From Lysinibacillus halotolerans (GTDB taxonomy: Bacteria > Bacillota > Bacilli > Bacillales_A > Planococcaceae), in NCBI RefSeq assembly GCF_003711845.1, contig NZ_RHLQ01000010.1, positions 1 through 58,721 of the forward strand: a stretch of DNA of 58,721 nucleotides, in the 5' to 3' direction. Numbering within the stretch: position 1 is the first letter of the stretch; every line of letters starts with the position of its first letter. The notes beneath the pieces were generated by a model. It was not told the DNA's origin and ran no database searches. It saw only the letters and a program-made list of their open reading frames with translations. A program made the translations under genes and the position numbers. Shown in pieces: positions 1 through 10,683 of the stretch.

Positions 1-308
1 ACTTGATTCCATTCTTTCGAGAAACGTTGATATTTATCCACGAAAGGGGATTTTTCTGAAAAACGTTTCCCACATTGGCATACATAACGACGACGTTTAT
101 AAAAAAGGACGGTTAATCGTTCAAACCATTTTAAATGATTAATTTTTTGAATTCGATAATCATGGACTTTTGATGTTATATTCTTGCATGCTGGACATTG
201 ATGTTCTTTTTTTGGTATGGAAACGTGTAGAACAATACGTTCCCCCATCTCCTCCACCTTATGAACAGTTACACCTTTTAATCCTGGAATATTCATGTTA
301 AAATTCAT
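1..308 (-). CDS. ISL3-type transposase, N-terminal part (runs off the window)
   Basis: The reading frame begins at ATG (308) behind an AAAGGTGAT ribosome binding site and is still open at the window edge, giving about 102 residues. The part visible has a CPAC pair at residues 38-41, a basic stretch, and a CQCGKRF motif at 77-83. This is the N-terminal zinc-ribbon arrangement of ISL3-family DDE transposases, which bind the IS ends. The catalytic domain lies outside the window, so intactness cannot be judged. It converges with nothing here; its 5' end is 116 bp from the probable IS terminus at 424. Family assignment rests on the paired cysteines and the surrounding residues, recognised by eye. 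Confidence 0.85.
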   Translation of the reverse strand, partial: MNFNMNIPGLKGVTVHKVEEMGERIVLHVSIPKKEHQCPACKNITSKVHDYRIQKINHLKWFERLTVLFYKRRRYVCQCGKRFSEKSPFVDKYQRFSKEWNQ

Positions 309-424
309 TTGCACGTATCACCTTTCATTGCTTGTTTCTCGACAATTCAAGTATATAGAAATCGGTGATTACGTGCTTTTTTATTTATGAAATTTTTTTA
401 AACCCCAACAAATATTATAGAGCC
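1..424 (-). mobile_element. ISL3-family insertion sequence, one end
   Basis: Read on the minus strand, the sequence at 409-424 is GGCTCTATAATATTTG, which resembles the GGCTCT-type terminal inverted repeats of ISL3 elements, and the transposase starts 116 bp inside it. The boundary lies only two bases from the T-run of the rpoD terminator. The other end and the 8-bp target duplication typical of the family are outside the window, so this boundary is inferred. Confidence 0.6.
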
Positions 425-426
425 AC

Positions 427-504
427 AAAAAAAGACACCCTTTTCTTAAATGCCAACGAATAGATACGAAATGTAACTATTCGTGGCAATTTCGAAAGGA
501 TGCC
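427..504 (-). terminator. rpoD transcription terminator
   Basis: A long two-tier hairpin lies at 434-504. The outer arms are GGCATCCTTTC and GAAAAGGGTGTC and the inner arms contain CGAATAG and CTATTCG. On the minus strand it is followed by seven T (427-433). It sits ten bases beyond the rpoD stop codon and is a strong intrinsic terminator. Confidence 0.85.
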
Positions 505-513
505 TAATTAAAA

Positions 514-1641
514 CTATTCTAGGAAATCTTTTAATCGTTTACTTCTAGATGGATGGCGTAATTTTCTTAACGCCTTTGCTTCGATTTGACGAATTCTTTC
601 TCGTGTTACGCCAAATACTTTCCCTACTTCTTCAAGGGTACGTGTACGTCCATCATCTAAACCGAAACGAAGACGTAAAACATTTTCTTCACGATCAGTT
701 AATGTATCTAAAACATCTTCTAGTTGCTCTTTTAACAACTCGTAAGCTGCGTGATCAGATGGTGATTGCGCTTCATGGTCCTCGATGAAATCACCTAAAT
801 GGGAATCGTCTTCTTCCCCGATTGGTGTTTCTAAAGAAACCGGTTCTTGAGCAATTTTTAAAATTTCACGAACTTTCTCAGGGGTTAAATCCATTTCTTC
901 ACCAATTTCTTCCGGTGATGGTTCACGACCTAAGTCTTGTAATAATTGTCTTTGAACTCGGATTAATTTATTAATCGTTTCAACCATATGAACTGGAATA
1001 CGAATTGTTCGCGCTTGGTCCGCAATTGCACGAGTAATTGCTTGTCGAATCCACCAAGTTGCATACGTAGAAAATTTGAACCCTTTACGGTAGTCGAATT
1101 TTTCGACTGCCTTGATTAGCCCCATATTTCCTTCTTGGATTAAATCAAGGAATAACATTCCTCGACCAACATAACGTTTAGCAATGGAAACAACTAGACG
1201 AAGGTTTGCTTCAGCAAGACGTTTACGAGCATCCTCATCTCCTTGTTCAATACGCTCTGCAAGTTCTATTTCTTCTTCAGCTGTCAGTAGATCAACGCGA
1301 CCGATTTCTTTCAAATACATACGAACTGGATCGTTAATTTTCACACCAGGAGGAACACTTAAGTCATTTAAATCAAATGCTTCTTCGCTCTCTTCTTGTT
1401 TCGCTAAAACTTCATCTTCAAATTCTTCTTTACCTTCAACTTGAATACCATGACTTTTCTCGATATCTTCTGCAAAATGGAAAATTTCTTCGTTTTCCAA
1501 ATCAAATGGGGCAAGCTTATTCGAAATTTCTTTCATGGAAATTTCGTTATCTTTTTTCGCTATTTGCTGAAGTAATGCTTTTACCTCTTCAACAGATTGC
1601 TCATTAATTACCTCTTTTGATTGTTCTGACTTGTCCGCCAT
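514..1641 (-). CDS. rpoD: Housekeeping RNA polymerase sigma factor (sigma-A/RpoD)
   Basis: This primary sigma factor directs core RNA polymerase to -10/-35 promoters. The 375-residue length matches Bacillus SigA. It has an acidic N-terminal region 1, the region 1.2 start [19 protein letters not shown], a classic region 2 ([40 protein letters not shown]) and a region 4 helix-turn-helix ending [20 protein letters not shown]. The start is the ATG at 1641, behind AGAAGGAGG with a six-base gap; a longer in-frame reading would translate the ribosome binding site. dnaG ends 31 bp upstream on the same strand, the conserved macromolecular-synthesis arrangement. Identification is certain. Confidence 0.98.
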   Translation of the reverse strand: MADKSEQSKEVINEQSVEEVKALLQQIAKKDNEISMKEISNKLAPFDLENEEIFHFAEDIEKSHGIQVEGKEEFEDEVLAKQEESEEAFDLNDLSVPPGVKINDPVRMYLKEIGRVDLLTAEEEIELAERIEQGDEDARKRLAEANLRLVVSIAKRYVGRGMLFLDLIQEGNMGLIKAVEKFDYRKGFKFSTYATWWIRQAITRAIADQARTIRIPVHMVETINKLIRVQRQLLQDLGREPSPEEIGEEMDLTPEKVREILKIAQEPVSLETPIGEEDDSHLGDFIEDHEAQSPSDHAAYELLKEQLEDVLDTLTDREENVLRLRFGLDDGRTRTLEEVGKVFGVTRERIRQIEAKALRKLRHPSRSKRLKDFLE

Positions 1642-1672
1642 AAACCTTCCTCCTTCTAACAACCGAATCGGG

Positions 1673-3496
1673 TTAAATCGCCGATAATGATTTCTTCAAT
1701 TGTATGATTGTCTGGGCTAGTTCAAGTGCACGTTTATGTTCGTGCATCTTTTCCGCTTCCAGAGAATCATGAATTAATTTTTTTATTTCAACTTCAATTC
1801 GATGTTTTTTTAACTGCTTCAAACAGTCATTAATTTCTGCTTCCGACTGTTCTGGATCATGTTCTACAAGTGCAGCTTCCATCACAATTTTTCTCAACTC
1901 AGAGTCATCGAGAATTTCTAAAAATCTTTGATAATCAGCTGTTCCATGTTCCTCATAAAAACCAATTAAACGGACGAACACCGCTGCGTATTCATCCCGG
2001 GCAAAAGGTTGAGGATCATCACTTTTTAAAACTTTATCTATCACATCAATATTCATAAGCATATGCGACAATAATAATCGTTCTGCCCGTTCTGTTGCAG
2101 ATAAAGATTTTTTTTGTTGAAGTTCGATTTGTTTCGTTTGAATATTTCCTTGTTCTGCCCGTTTAAAAGTTTTTGCATTATTCGCTTCTAATTTTCTAAA
2201 TTGAGCATAAATAGCTTCCTCAGAAATATTTGTTTCACTTGCAATCTGTTTTATATAAAGGTCTCTTTCAATAGGAGAAGAGCGCCCGACGAGTTGCTCA
2301 AGCACTTCCTGGATGTATTGCAACACATCATTTTCAAATTGAAAGTTTTTATTTCTTCTCGCATGCATCATCATAAAAGCAATGTATGCATGAGGTTTAT
2401 CTAAAATTTGCTGTACAAAATTTTCAGGTCCATATTTTCGAATATATTCGTCTGGATCTAATTTATCTGGTAGTACTGCAATTTCTACTTTCAATCGTTC
2501 GGAATGTAACATTTCAGAAGCACGTTTGGCTGCTTCCCAACCTGCATTATCACCGTCATAACAAATTATTATTTGCTCACTTAAGCGTTTCAACTTTGTG
2601 ATGTGCTGTGTGGTTAAGGAAGTTCCCATTGTAGCGACTGCATTGTATACTCCAGCTTGATTGGCAGCAAGGACATCCATAAAACCTTCCATTAAAATAA
2701 CTTGACGTTTTTTTCGGATAGTTGTTCTTGCCTTGTCCAAATTAAAAAGCACTTGACTTTTATGGAAAATTGGTGATTCAGGACTGTTTAAATATTTCGC
2801 CTCATCCACTGAATCGATAATACGACCTGAAAATGCGATTACCTTTCCATTTTCATCACGTATTGGAAACATGATTCGTCCTCTAAAGCGGTCAAAGTAA
2901 GTATGGTCACTTTCCTTCTGGATGATGAGTCCACACTCGGCCATTTCTTCTAAAGAAAAGCCTTTTCTTTTTAACAAAACTGAAAGAGTATCCCATGTTG
3001 GTAAAGACCAACCTATACCATTCGTTTCGATAAGCTCCTTTGTAAATCCTCTTTTCAAAAGATAATTTAACGCTTGCTCCCCTTCTTCAGTATTCATCAA
3101 CAAATGATGATAAAAATCGGCAGCAAATTCATGGGCCTCAATCATTTTTTCTTCTTTTTTTGAATAAGATTGGCTTTCTTTTGACATACTATTGCTTTGG
3201 ATATCTAATTGAATACCAAGTCGATTTCCTAACTTAACGAGGGCATCTGGGAAGGAAATATTTTCAATATCCATAACAAAAGTAATTGCATTACCGCCAG
3301 CACCACATCCAAAACAATGAAATATTTGTTTATCTTGAGACACTGAAAACGAAGGTGTATTTTCACCATGAAATGGGCATAATCCGAACCAGTTACGTCC
3401 TCTTTTCGTTAACTGCATGTACTCACTTATAACGTCAACTATATCGGACTGGGAACGAATTTGTTCAATCATCTCTTCAGGAATTTTCCCGGTCAT
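1673..3496 (-). CDS. dnaG: DNA primase DnaG
   Basis: DnaG synthesises the RNA primers for lagging-strand and origin replication, working with the replicative helicase. The protein has 607 residues, close to the B. subtilis enzyme. A CHC2 zinc ribbon is visible (C40, H43, C61, C64, in CPFH and CFGC). The TOPRIM catalytic core follows ([11 protein letters not shown] near 262 and [10 protein letters not shown] near 305), then a C-terminal helicase-binding helical domain. The start chosen is ATG 3496 (MTGKIPEEM), which matches family N termini; an in-frame extension further upstream lacks a better ribosome binding site. It heads the dnaG-rpoD pair. The small gene yqxD that precedes dnaG in B. subtilis is not present. 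Confidence 0.97.
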   Translation of the reverse strand: MTGKIPEEMIEQIRSQSDIVDVISEYMQLTKRGRNWFGLCPFHGENTPSFSVSQDKQIFHCFGCGAGGNAITFVMDIENISFPDALVKLGNRLGIQLDIQSNSMSKESQSYSKKEEKMIEAHEFAADFYHHLLMNTEEGEQALNYLLKRGFTKELIETNGIGWSLPTWDTLSVLLKRKGFSLEEMAECGLIIQKESDHTYFDRFRGRIMFPIRDENGKVIAFSGRIIDSVDEAKYLNSPESPIFHKSQVLFNLDKARTTIRKKRQVILMEGFMDVLAANQAGVYNAVATMGTSLTTQHITKLKRLSEQIIICYDGDNAGWEAAKRASEMLHSERLKVEIAVLPDKLDPDEYIRKYGPENFVQQILDKPHAYIAFMMMHARRNKNFQFENDVLQYIQEVLEQLVGRSSPIERDLYIKQIASETNISEEAIYAQFRKLEANNAKTFKRAEQGNIQTKQIELQQKKSLSATERAERLLLSHMLMNIDVIDKVLKSDDPQPFARDEYAAVFVRLIGFYEEHGTADYQRFLEILDDSELRKIVMEAALVEHDPEQSEAEINDCLKQLKKHRIEVEIKKLIHDSLEAEKMHEHKRALELAQTIIQLKKSLSAI

Positions 3497-3745
3497 TTTA
3501 TCACCAACTTCAGATGCTAAGTAACACAATTCGAGATAAATTTAAAAAATCCTCTATTTTACGACAAAAATAGTTTATTTTCAAAATAAATCTCGGTTTA
3601 AAAATATTTTTACCACAATTTTTTCATTATAAAACAAATAGATGAAAATTTCCACTTTTTTTATAAAAAAACGAAAATATTCATCCTTCGATTGCAGACA
3701 AATCAGAAAGATAATACTTTAACTAATATGTATACTACAATCGCG

Positions 3746-3775
3746 CAAAAAAACCTCCTCCAAAATAGAAGAGGT
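3746..3775 (-). terminator. Terminator downstream of yqfL
   Basis: On the minus strand, ACCTCTTC and GGAGGAGGT form a hairpin at 3753-3775 followed by a run of T. It separates the ccpN-yqfL unit from dnaG-rpoD. The rest of the gap (3497-3745) is AT-rich and presumably holds the dnaG promoter, which I could not place with confidence. Confidence 0.8.
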
Positions 3776-3793
3776 GGCTAAAAATTTGTATAA

Positions 3794-4606
3794 TTATTTA
3801 TTTTGTTCGATTCTGTCGATAATATCATTTGCTGTTTCTTCAACAGCTTTATTCGTTACATCAATTACTGAACATCCAATACGTTCTACAACATTATAAA
3901 AATGTTCAATTTCTTGCTCGATGCGTGATTGTTTTGCATAAATGGCATCATCATTCAGTCCTAAAGCAATTAAACGCTCTTTTCGTATGACATTTAACTT
4001 TTCCGGAGAGATAACTAACCCGAAACATTTTTTCGGATCCACTAAAAATAATTCTTCAGGTGGATTCACTTCCGGTACAAGGGGAACATTCGCCACTTTA
4101 TATCGTTTATGGGCTAAATATTGAGAAAGTGGTGTTTTTGATGTTCTAGAAACACCGACTAAAACAACATCTGCAAGCAACAATCCTCGGGGATCGCGGC
4201 CATCATCGTATTTAACTGCAAACTCAACCGCTTCAATTTTTTTGAAGTAATCATCATCTAATTTATGAACTAATCCAGGTTCCTCAAGGGGCTGTTCCCC
4301 GATTTGTTGTTCAAATAAATGAATCATAGGACCAATTAAATCAATACATTCCACTTGTTCATGATGACAAAGATTTATCATAAACTGTCTCATCTTTTCT
4401 TCTACAAGTGTAAATACAATAATTGCATTTTGTTCTTTGGCAATTTCAACAATTTTTTCAATATGATCGTTATCTTCTATATGGGGAAACTTTCGAATGA
4501 GAGTATTGTCAAAGTTTGGACGGAATTGAGTAATGGCCGCCTTTACAACTTGTTCCCCAGTTTCACCAACGGAATCAGAAACAACGAATACTTTTAATAG
4601 TTTCAA
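3794..4606 (-). CDS. yqfL: Pyruvate, phosphate dikinase regulatory protein (DUF299; YqfL/PpsR)
   Basis: Members of this family are bifunctional kinase/pyrophosphorylases that reversibly phosphorylate a threonine of PPDK or PEP synthetase. In B. subtilis the homologue YqfL modulates the repressor CcpN instead. The 270-residue length is typical. The diagnostic P-loop GVSRTSKTP lies at residues 151-159 and the N terminus [15 protein letters not shown] is the family signature. It directly follows ccpN (11 bp gap) in one transcriptional unit, as in B. subtilis, which fits a role in gluconeogenic control. Whether a PPDK exists elsewhere in this genome cannot be seen. Confidence 0.93.
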   Translation of the reverse strand: MKLLKVFVVSDSVGETGEQVVKAAITQFRPNFDNTLIRKFPHIEDNDHIEKIVEIAKEQNAIIVFTLVEEKMRQFMINLCHHEQVECIDLIGPMIHLFEQQIGEQPLEEPGLVHKLDDDYFKKIEAVEFAVKYDDGRDPRGLLLADVVLVGVSRTSKTPLSQYLAHKRYKVANVPLVPEVNPPEELFLVDPKKCFGLVISPEKLNVIRKERLIALGLNDDAIYAKQSRIEQEIEHFYNVVERIGCSVIDVTNKAVEETANDIIDRIEQNK

Positions 4607-4617
4607 AATAGCACTCC

Positions 4618-5256
4618 TTATAAATCATGGGTTTCTGCTAAAGAGATGAAGGCTTTTGTAATATTTGTCTTCGTTAGTCTTCCGACAATTTCTAAACCTT
4701 TATCCGTTTCGTTCACAACAGGAAGTGAGTCAACTTGTCTTTCAATTAACTTTTTTGCAGCCACGATTAATGAATCTGATTTTTTACAATAAGCAATATT
4801 CGGCATCCTAGTCATAATAATATGAACTGGAATTTTTGTTAACTCTTGAGTACCAAGACTAGTTCTTAACAAATCTTTTCTTGATAATACACCTTGTAAA
4901 AATGAATGTTCATCTACAACAAAAAGTGTACCAACATCCTCTAAAAACAATTGAACAATCGCATCATATACAGTCATGTTTTCCGATACAACAACGGGTA
5001 AAGATTGAAAGTCTTTTACCTTTAAATTCATCATCGATTCTGATGCTGTTGTAATCGTCTTCTTACCTGAATAAAAATAACCAACACGTGGTCTAGCATC
5101 TAAAAATCCAGCCATAGTTAAAATCGCTAAATCTGGTCGTAGAGTAGCCCGGGTCAAATTTAAACGTTCTGCAATTTGCTCACCTGTGATTGGGCCATTC
5201 TCTTTAACGATTTGCAGAATCGTGTCTTGACGTTTATTGAGTTCGATTGGACTCAC
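4618..5256 (-). CDS. ccpN: CcpN-type transcriptional repressor (HTH plus two CBS domains)
   Basis: CcpN represses gluconeogenic genes (gapB, pckA in B. subtilis) during glycolytic growth, sensing nucleotides through its CBS pair. An N-terminal winged helix-turn-helix ([20 protein letters not shown]) precedes two CBS repeats (about residues 80-130 and 140-200, with [11 protein letters not shown] and VDSLPVVNE). I chose GTG at 5256, which gives 212 residues and aligns with the known start (SPIELNKRQ); a TTG nine bases upstream is the alternative. The Shine-Dalgarno is weak (GAAGCGG). It is divergent from glyS, with a 790-bp gap filled by the glyS leader. It forms an operon with yqfL. Confidence 0.94.
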   Translation of the reverse strand: MSPIELNKRQDTILQIVKENGPITGEQIAERLNLTRATLRPDLAILTMAGFLDARPRVGYFYSGKKTITTASESMMNLKVKDFQSLPVVVSENMTVYDAIVQLFLEDVGTLFVVDEHSFLQGVLSRKDLLRTSLGTQELTKIPVHIIMTRMPNIAYCKKSDSLIVAAKKLIERQVDSLPVVNETDKGLEIVGRLTKTNITKAFISLAETHDL

Positions 5257-5342
5257 CCGCTTCAAATAGTGTTATACTTTTACTTAAATATTATATACTA
5301 TAATGACGAATATTTGTTAAGAAAATACAAGATGCTACAATA

Positions 5343-5372
5343 TTGACACAGTTCTAGTTCGTAGCATAGAAT
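5343..5372 (+). promoter_or_regulatory. Sigma-A promoter of the glyS T-box transcript
   Basis: TTGACA at 5343-5348 and TAGAAT at 5367-5372 are separated by 18 bp. Transcription would start near 5380, giving a leader of roughly 640 nt before the glyS terminator hairpin, more than twice the usual T-box length. Confidence 0.6.
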
Positions 5373-5521
5373 ATCATATAGAACTTTATATTAGGCAATG
5401 ACAGGACAATAAGTATCTTTTCAAAAAAAGCGAGTAGGAGTTTGGTGAAAGCCTGCGCGAAAAGAGAAACGGCACCCTTGAGCCAAACTAGTTAAAAGAG
5501 GATTGTTCAATTTTGTAAAAG

Positions 5522-5937
5522 CGAATGACGACGTTTACGGGCGCTTTACTTCGACCATTGAGGTTGAAAAGAAAGCGTTTATCAGACTAGGAATGAGGAG
5601 CCAATCAACCGCAGTGAACAAAATGGTTCATGAGGATTGCATTGGTGACGAATGACGACGTATGCGAGCGCTTTACTTCGACCATTGAGGTTGAAAAGAA
5701 AGCGTTTGTCAGACTAGGAATGAGGAGCCAATCAACCGCAGTGAACAAAATGGTTCATGAGGATTGCATTGGTGACGAATGACGACGTATGCGAGCGCTT
5801 TACTCCAACCATTGAGGTTGAAAAGAAAGCGTTTGTCAGACTAGGAATGAGGAGCCAATCAACCGCAGTGAACAAAATGGTTCATGAGGATTGCATTGGT
5901 GACGAATGACGACGTATGCGAGCGCTTTACTTCAACC
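5522..5937 (+). repeat. Three and a quarter tandem 127-bp repeats inside the glyS leader
   Basis: Units start at 5522, 5649 and 5776, with a partial fourth from 5903 to about 5937, giving an exact 127-bp period. Units 2 and 3 are almost identical; unit 1 differs mainly near its start. Each unit can fold: TTCGACC/GGTTGAA around ATTGA; a long arm CCAATCAACC...GTGAAC/GTTCAT...GGATTG...ATTGG; and AAAGCGTTTGT pairing with GCGAGCGCTTT of the next unit start. The T-box antiterminator follows immediately. No coding potential was recognised in the units. Confidence 0.95.
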
Positions 5938-5979
5938 GGACAATCAAGCGGGGTGGAACCGCGGGTGTACTATACATAT

Positions 5980-6020
5980 GCACTCGTCCCCGGGCAAAAA
6001 GCCCGGAGACGGGTGCTTTT
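5980..6020 (+). terminator. T-box leader terminator of glyS
   Basis: The arms GCACTCGTCCCCGGGC (5980-5995) and GCCCGGAGACGGGTGC (6001-6016) pair over 16 positions with one mismatch, around an AAAAA loop, and are followed by TTTT. It overlaps the sequence downstream of the T-box core, as expected for the terminator/antiterminator switch, and lies 30 bp before the glyS start. Confidence 0.92.
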
Positions 6021-6049
6021 ATATTTTCATCAATTAGGAGGAATTACTC

Positions 6050-7438
6050 ATGGCTCAAAAATCTATGGAAACAATCGTAAACTTAGCAAAACATCGTGGT
6101 TTCGTTTTCCCAGGATCAGAAATTTACGGTGGTCTTGCAAACACTTGGGATTACGGTCCACTCGGTGTTGAATTGAAAAACAACGTAAAAAAAGCTTGGT
6201 GGCAAAAATTCGTGCAGGAATCAGAATATAATGTAGGTCTTGACGCTGCAATTTTAATGAATCCACGTACTTGGGTTGCATCTGGTCACGTTGGTAACTT
6301 TAATGATCCAATGATTGATTGTAAATCGTGTAAAGCTCGCCACCGCGCAGACAAATTAATCGAAGAAGCGTCTCTTGAAAAAACTGGCAAAGAGATTATT
6401 GTGGACGGTATGAGCTTTGATCAAATGAAAGCAAAAATGGATGAACTTGCTGTTACTTGCCCTGAATGTGGTGCAAATGATTTTACTGAAATTCGCCAAT
6501 TCAATTTAATGTTTAAAACATTCCAAGGTGTTACAGAAAGTTCGACGAATGAAATTTTCCTACGCCCTGAAACAGCACAAGGGATTTTCGTCAACTTCAA
6601 AAACGTACAACGTTCAATGCGTAAACGTACTCCGTTCGGTATTGCGCAAATCGGCAAATCTTTCCGTAATGAAATTACACCTGGTAACTTTACTTTCCGT
6701 ACACGTGAATTTGAACAAATGGAACTTGAATTCTTCTGTAAACCAGGTGAAGATTTAGAGTGGCAACAATATTGGAAAGAGTTCTGTAAAAATTGGTTAT
6801 TAAATTTAAGTATGAAGGAAGAAAGCATACGTCTTCGCGACCATGAAGAAGATGAGTTATCCCACTATTCCAATGCAACAACGGATATCGAATTCCGCTT
6901 CCCATTCGGCTGGGGTGAACTATGGGGTATTGCCGACCGTACAGATTATGATTTAAAACAGCATATGGAACATTCCGGTGAAGACTTTACTTACATTGAT
7001 CCAATTACAAATGAACGTTACGTTCCATATTGTATCGAACCATCTTTAGGTGCTGACCGTGTAACATTAGCCTTCTTATGTGATGCTTATGATGAAGAAG
7101 AATTAGAAGGTGGCGATTCTCGTACAGTATTACGCTTCCACCCAGCTTTAGCACCATTTAAAGCAGCAGTATTACCTTTATCAAAAAAATTAGCAGACGA
7201 AGCTGGAGAAGTTTGGTCCGAGTTACGTAAAGCATTCCCTGTTGATTATGATGAATCCCAATCAATCGGTAAACGTTACCGCCGACAAGATGAAATCGGA
7301 ACACCATTCTGTATTACTTATGACTTCGATTCAAAAGAAGACGGCCAAGTAACGGTTCGCCATCGTGATAGCATGGAACAAATCCGAATGCCAATAGCAG
7401 AAGTTAAAGCATATATCGAAAAACATTTAGAATTTTAA
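6050..7438 (+). CDS. glyS: Glycyl-tRNA synthetase, single-chain alpha2 type
   Basis: This enzyme charges tRNA-Gly with glycine. The 462-residue class II enzyme is the eukaryote/archaeon-like dimeric form, not the alpha2beta2 GlyQ/GlyS pair that B. subtilis carries at this locus. The N terminus contains [20 protein letters not shown]. Paired CKSC and CPEC motifs form a zinc site around residues 90-150. Motif 2 is in [21 protein letters not shown] and motif 3 is [10 protein letters not shown]. The ATG at 6050 follows TTAGGAGGAATT. It is transcribed alone and divergently from ccpN, behind a glycine T-box, so expression should rise when tRNA-Gly is uncharged. A strong terminator follows. Confidence 0.97.
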   Translation: MAQKSMETIVNLAKHRGFVFPGSEIYGGLANTWDYGPLGVELKNNVKKAWWQKFVQESEYNVGLDAAILMNPRTWVASGHVGNFNDPMIDCKSCKARHRADKLIEEASLEKTGKEIIVDGMSFDQMKAKMDELAVTCPECGANDFTEIRQFNLMFKTFQGVTESSTNEIFLRPETAQGIFVNFKNVQRSMRKRTPFGIAQIGKSFRNEITPGNFTFRTREFEQMELEFFCKPGEDLEWQQYWKEFCKNWLLNLSMKEESIRLRDHEEDELSHYSNATTDIEFRFPFGWGELWGIADRTDYDLKQHMEHSGEDFTYIDPITNERYVPYCIEPSLGADRVTLAFLCDAYDEEELEGGDSRTVLRFHPALAPFKAAVLPLSKKLADEAGEVWSELRKAFPVDYDESQSIGKRYRRQDEIGTPFCITYDFDSKEDGQVTVRHRDSMEQIRMPIAEVKAYIEKHLEF

Positions 7439-7445
7439 AAACGAT

Positions 7446-7487
7446 GAGCTTATTTCGCTAATTTAGCGAGATAAGCTCTTTTTTTTC
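7446..7487 (+). terminator. glyS terminator
   Basis: GAGCTTAT and ATAAGCTC close a hairpin at 7446-7478 with an inner TTCGCTAA/TTAGCGAG match, followed by nine T. It stops the monocistronic glyS transcript. Confidence 0.92.
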
Positions 7488-7645
7488 TATATACTATAAT
7501 TTTTTCTATATAACCCAATAAATGTATAAAAACACATATTCCACCCAATAATGGATATGTGTTTTTACTTTTGTTCATTTTATTTTTTCAATCTTTCATT
7601 TGTAAGAATATTTCGATTATAATGATAGGAAAAGAGGTGGGATTG

Positions 7646-8119
7646 ATGTTATTTCAAACTTTATTTAAAAAACAAAAACCAATCAATATTGAAAAAAATG
7701 CCAGCGAAAAACTATTAGTCATTGTTAACGAATTATTAAATAAAGAATTGCCTGAGCATCAATCACATCACCATATTTTATTTACAGCAAACGTAAAGCT
7801 AGATACGTTAAAGAATGTCTTAAATCAACATCGAAGCCGATGTCAATTGGAACATAAAGTTGGACAATATCATATGGAAATGTATGATCAAATACGAAAA
7901 CAAATCAGTGATTTGCAAAGTTTAGTGGACTGTTATACAGAACTTCATATTGATATGACCCATATGAATCATCGTTTACTCTTTTATTACGATAAAATTA
8001 ACTATTTATACGAAAATTATTTACATCTACGAGATGGAACATTTTTGAGCGAAGCCAATCCATCATTTTGGAAAGCTATTAAGGAAGATACATTAGAAGT
8101 CGTTCGAAATATTTTATAA
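7646..8119 (+). CDS. Uncharacterised protein converging on recO
   Basis: I do not recognise this 157-residue protein. The start ATG at 7646 has a good AGAGGTGG site; a longer in-frame reading from 7559 would add a hydrophobic stretch but has no ribosome binding site. The predicted product is soluble and mostly helical, rich in His, Leu, Asn and Lys. It has no cysteine-pair motif, signal peptide or clear membrane segment. It stands alone between the glyS terminator and recO, and its stop codon is three bases from the recO stop on the opposite strand. B. subtilis has no counterpart at this position, so it is an insertion in a conserved order. Confidence 0.7.
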   Translation: MLFQTLFKKQKPINIEKNASEKLLVIVNELLNKELPEHQSHHHILFTANVKLDTLKNVLNQHRSRCQLEHKVGQYHMEMYDQIRKQISDLQSLVDCYTELHIDMTHMNHRLLFYYDKINYLYENYLHLRDGTFLSEANPSFWKAIKEDTLEVVRNIL

Positions 8120-8122
8120 CGA

Positions 8123-8905
8123 TTATTCTGTCGTTTCCTCATTATGTTTATTTCTACTCAGTAATGGGGTTCTTTCTAATTGCTCAATAAACGACCTGGA
8201 TTTTAACCGAATTCCCGTTTGTTCCTCGTATATAGTTGAAACAATTTTTTTAATAAACTGTTTTGTCCCCTTTTTTAAATCTAGTTTGCCAATTTGATCA
8301 ATAGGTACCGAATAAAACATTCGGATTAATTTTAACTGGGTTGGCGTTAATCGAATGATGTAAGGGTCGAGATGGAAGCAACGATGACATAAATAGCCTC
8401 CTTGGGCAAAGGAAAAGGCAAATTCCCCTTCAATTGCTCCACACGATGCACAGGCATGTAACATCGGTTGAACACCTGTATAAGGTAGAAGCTTCCAATC
8501 AACAAATAAAGCGATGGCCTCAGGATCATACTCCTCCTCTATGGCATGAAGAGCTTGTTGTAACACTTCAAAGGCAAAAGGTTCCGGACTTCCCTCTTCG
8601 ACAATTCGATCGAGAAGCTCAACAATATAGCTAGCATAGGCTGTTGCAACAATATCCGTTTGGATATGGCGCATGGAGGCTAAATGTTCCCCTTGTTGTA
8701 ACGTTCCCATTCCCGAACCTCTTTGTACAACATATACCCCATGCATAAAAGTTTGAGTAATCCCAGCTAAACGACTCGTTGGTTTTTTTGCTCCTCTAGC
8801 CATCACCGTCACTTTACCTGCTTCCCTCGTCATAATTGTTACGATTTTATTGGATTCTCCATAGGATCTCGATTTTAAAACAATGCCTTCCCATTTATTT
8901 AGCAT
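8123..8905 (-). CDS. recO: DNA repair protein RecO
   Basis: RecO loads RecA onto SSB-coated single strands in the RecFOR pathway and anneals complementary strands. The 260-residue length is typical. The N-terminal OB fold begins WEGIVLKSRSYGESNKIVTI. The middle holds a zinc module, CASC near residue 150 and CHRC about 20 residues later, as in Gram-positive RecO. It starts at ATG 8905 and lies 82 bp after era on the same strand. The small gene yqzL found between era and recO in B. subtilis is missing. It ends the long phoH-to-recO run. Confidence 0.96.
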   Translation of the reverse strand: MLNKWEGIVLKSRSYGESNKIVTIMTREAGKVTVMARGAKKPTSRLAGITQTFMHGVYVVQRGSGMGTLQQGEHLASMRHIQTDIVATAYASYIVELLDRIVEEGSPEPFAFEVLQQALHAIEEEYDPEAIALFVDWKLLPYTGVQPMLHACASCGAIEGEFAFSFAQGGYLCHRCFHLDPYIIRLTPTQLKLIRMFYSVPIDQIGKLDLKKGTKQFIKKIVSTIYEEQTGIRLKSRSFIEQLERTPLLSRNKHNEETTE

Positions 8906-8987
8906 TGCCGCACTTCCTTCTACGTTTTTCTATTTCTATTATACATAAAAAGAACGCCTACATAATTGTAAGCATTCTTTTCGGTAA

Positions 8988-10332
<1,345 letters not shown>

Positions 10333-10683
10333 TTAAAACCATTTTGGTAGAAAAATGAGTAATCCGATTATAACACTTGCCACCGCAAAAACAAGTACTG
10401 CCCCTGCGGCTACATCCTTCGCCTGTTTTGCTAAAGGATGATATTCGGGAGAAGCTAAATTCACGACGGCCTCAATTGCTGTATTTATCATTTCTGAACC
10501 GATGACCAGTGCTATCGTAATAATTAAAACAAGCCACTCTGTTATCGATATCCCCGTTAACACTCCAGCTATAACGACTATTACTGCACTAAATAAATGA
10601 ATACGCATATTTTGTTCTTTTAACGATGTGCATATGCCAACTAAAGCATATCCAAAGGATTTAATGAGCTTAAGAACGTCCAT
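10333..10683 (-). CDS. dgkA: Undecaprenol/diacylglycerol kinase (DgkA family)
   Basis: In Gram-positives this small integral-membrane enzyme phosphorylates undecaprenol to recycle the lipid carrier of wall synthesis. The protein has about 116 residues with three membrane helices. The family motif [15 protein letters not shown] is intact, with the catalytic Glu and Asn. I used ATG 10683; a GTG at 10692 is in frame, and neither has a strong ribosome binding site. The start lies inside the end of ybeY, suggesting coupling. A C-terminal transmembrane segment ends in FLPKWF. Confidence 0.93.
   Translation of the reverse strand: MDVLKLIKSFGYALVGICTSLKEQNMRIHLFSAVIVVIAGVLTGISITEWLVLIITIALVIGSEMINTAIEAVVNLASPEYHPLAKQAKDVAAGAVLVFAVASVIIGLLIFLPKWF

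Larger units (their letters stand above)
5425..6020 (+). promoter_or_regulatory. Glycine T-box riboswitch controlling glyS, with repeat-expanded interior
   Basis: T-box leaders read tRNA charging through a codon-like specifier and the free tRNA 3' end. The T-box core GGGGTGGAACCGCGG is at 5950-5964. Its TGGA would pair with the UCCA end expected of tRNA-Gly. The 5' part shows AGTA (5433), GGTGAAAGCC (5444) and a possible GGC glycine specifier at 5471-5473 followed by ACC. Arms AGTTTGG (5439) and CCAAACT (5483) pair. These Stem I landmarks are in the right order but closer together than in canonical glycine T-boxes, so the specifier call is inference. Between them and the T-box core lie three 127-bp tandem repeats. 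The 3' half is certain, the 5' half less so. Confidence 0.85.

Noticed and set aside
5425-5940. Glycine riboswitch aptamer in the glyS leader
   Set aside because: The conserved cores of that class were not found, whereas the T-box core and TGGA bulge are clear.
5884-6171. Plus-strand ORF of 95 residues overlapping the glyS leader and start
   Set aside because: It runs through the T-box core, terminator hairpin and glyS ribosome binding site, in a different frame from glyS, with no own ribosome binding site.
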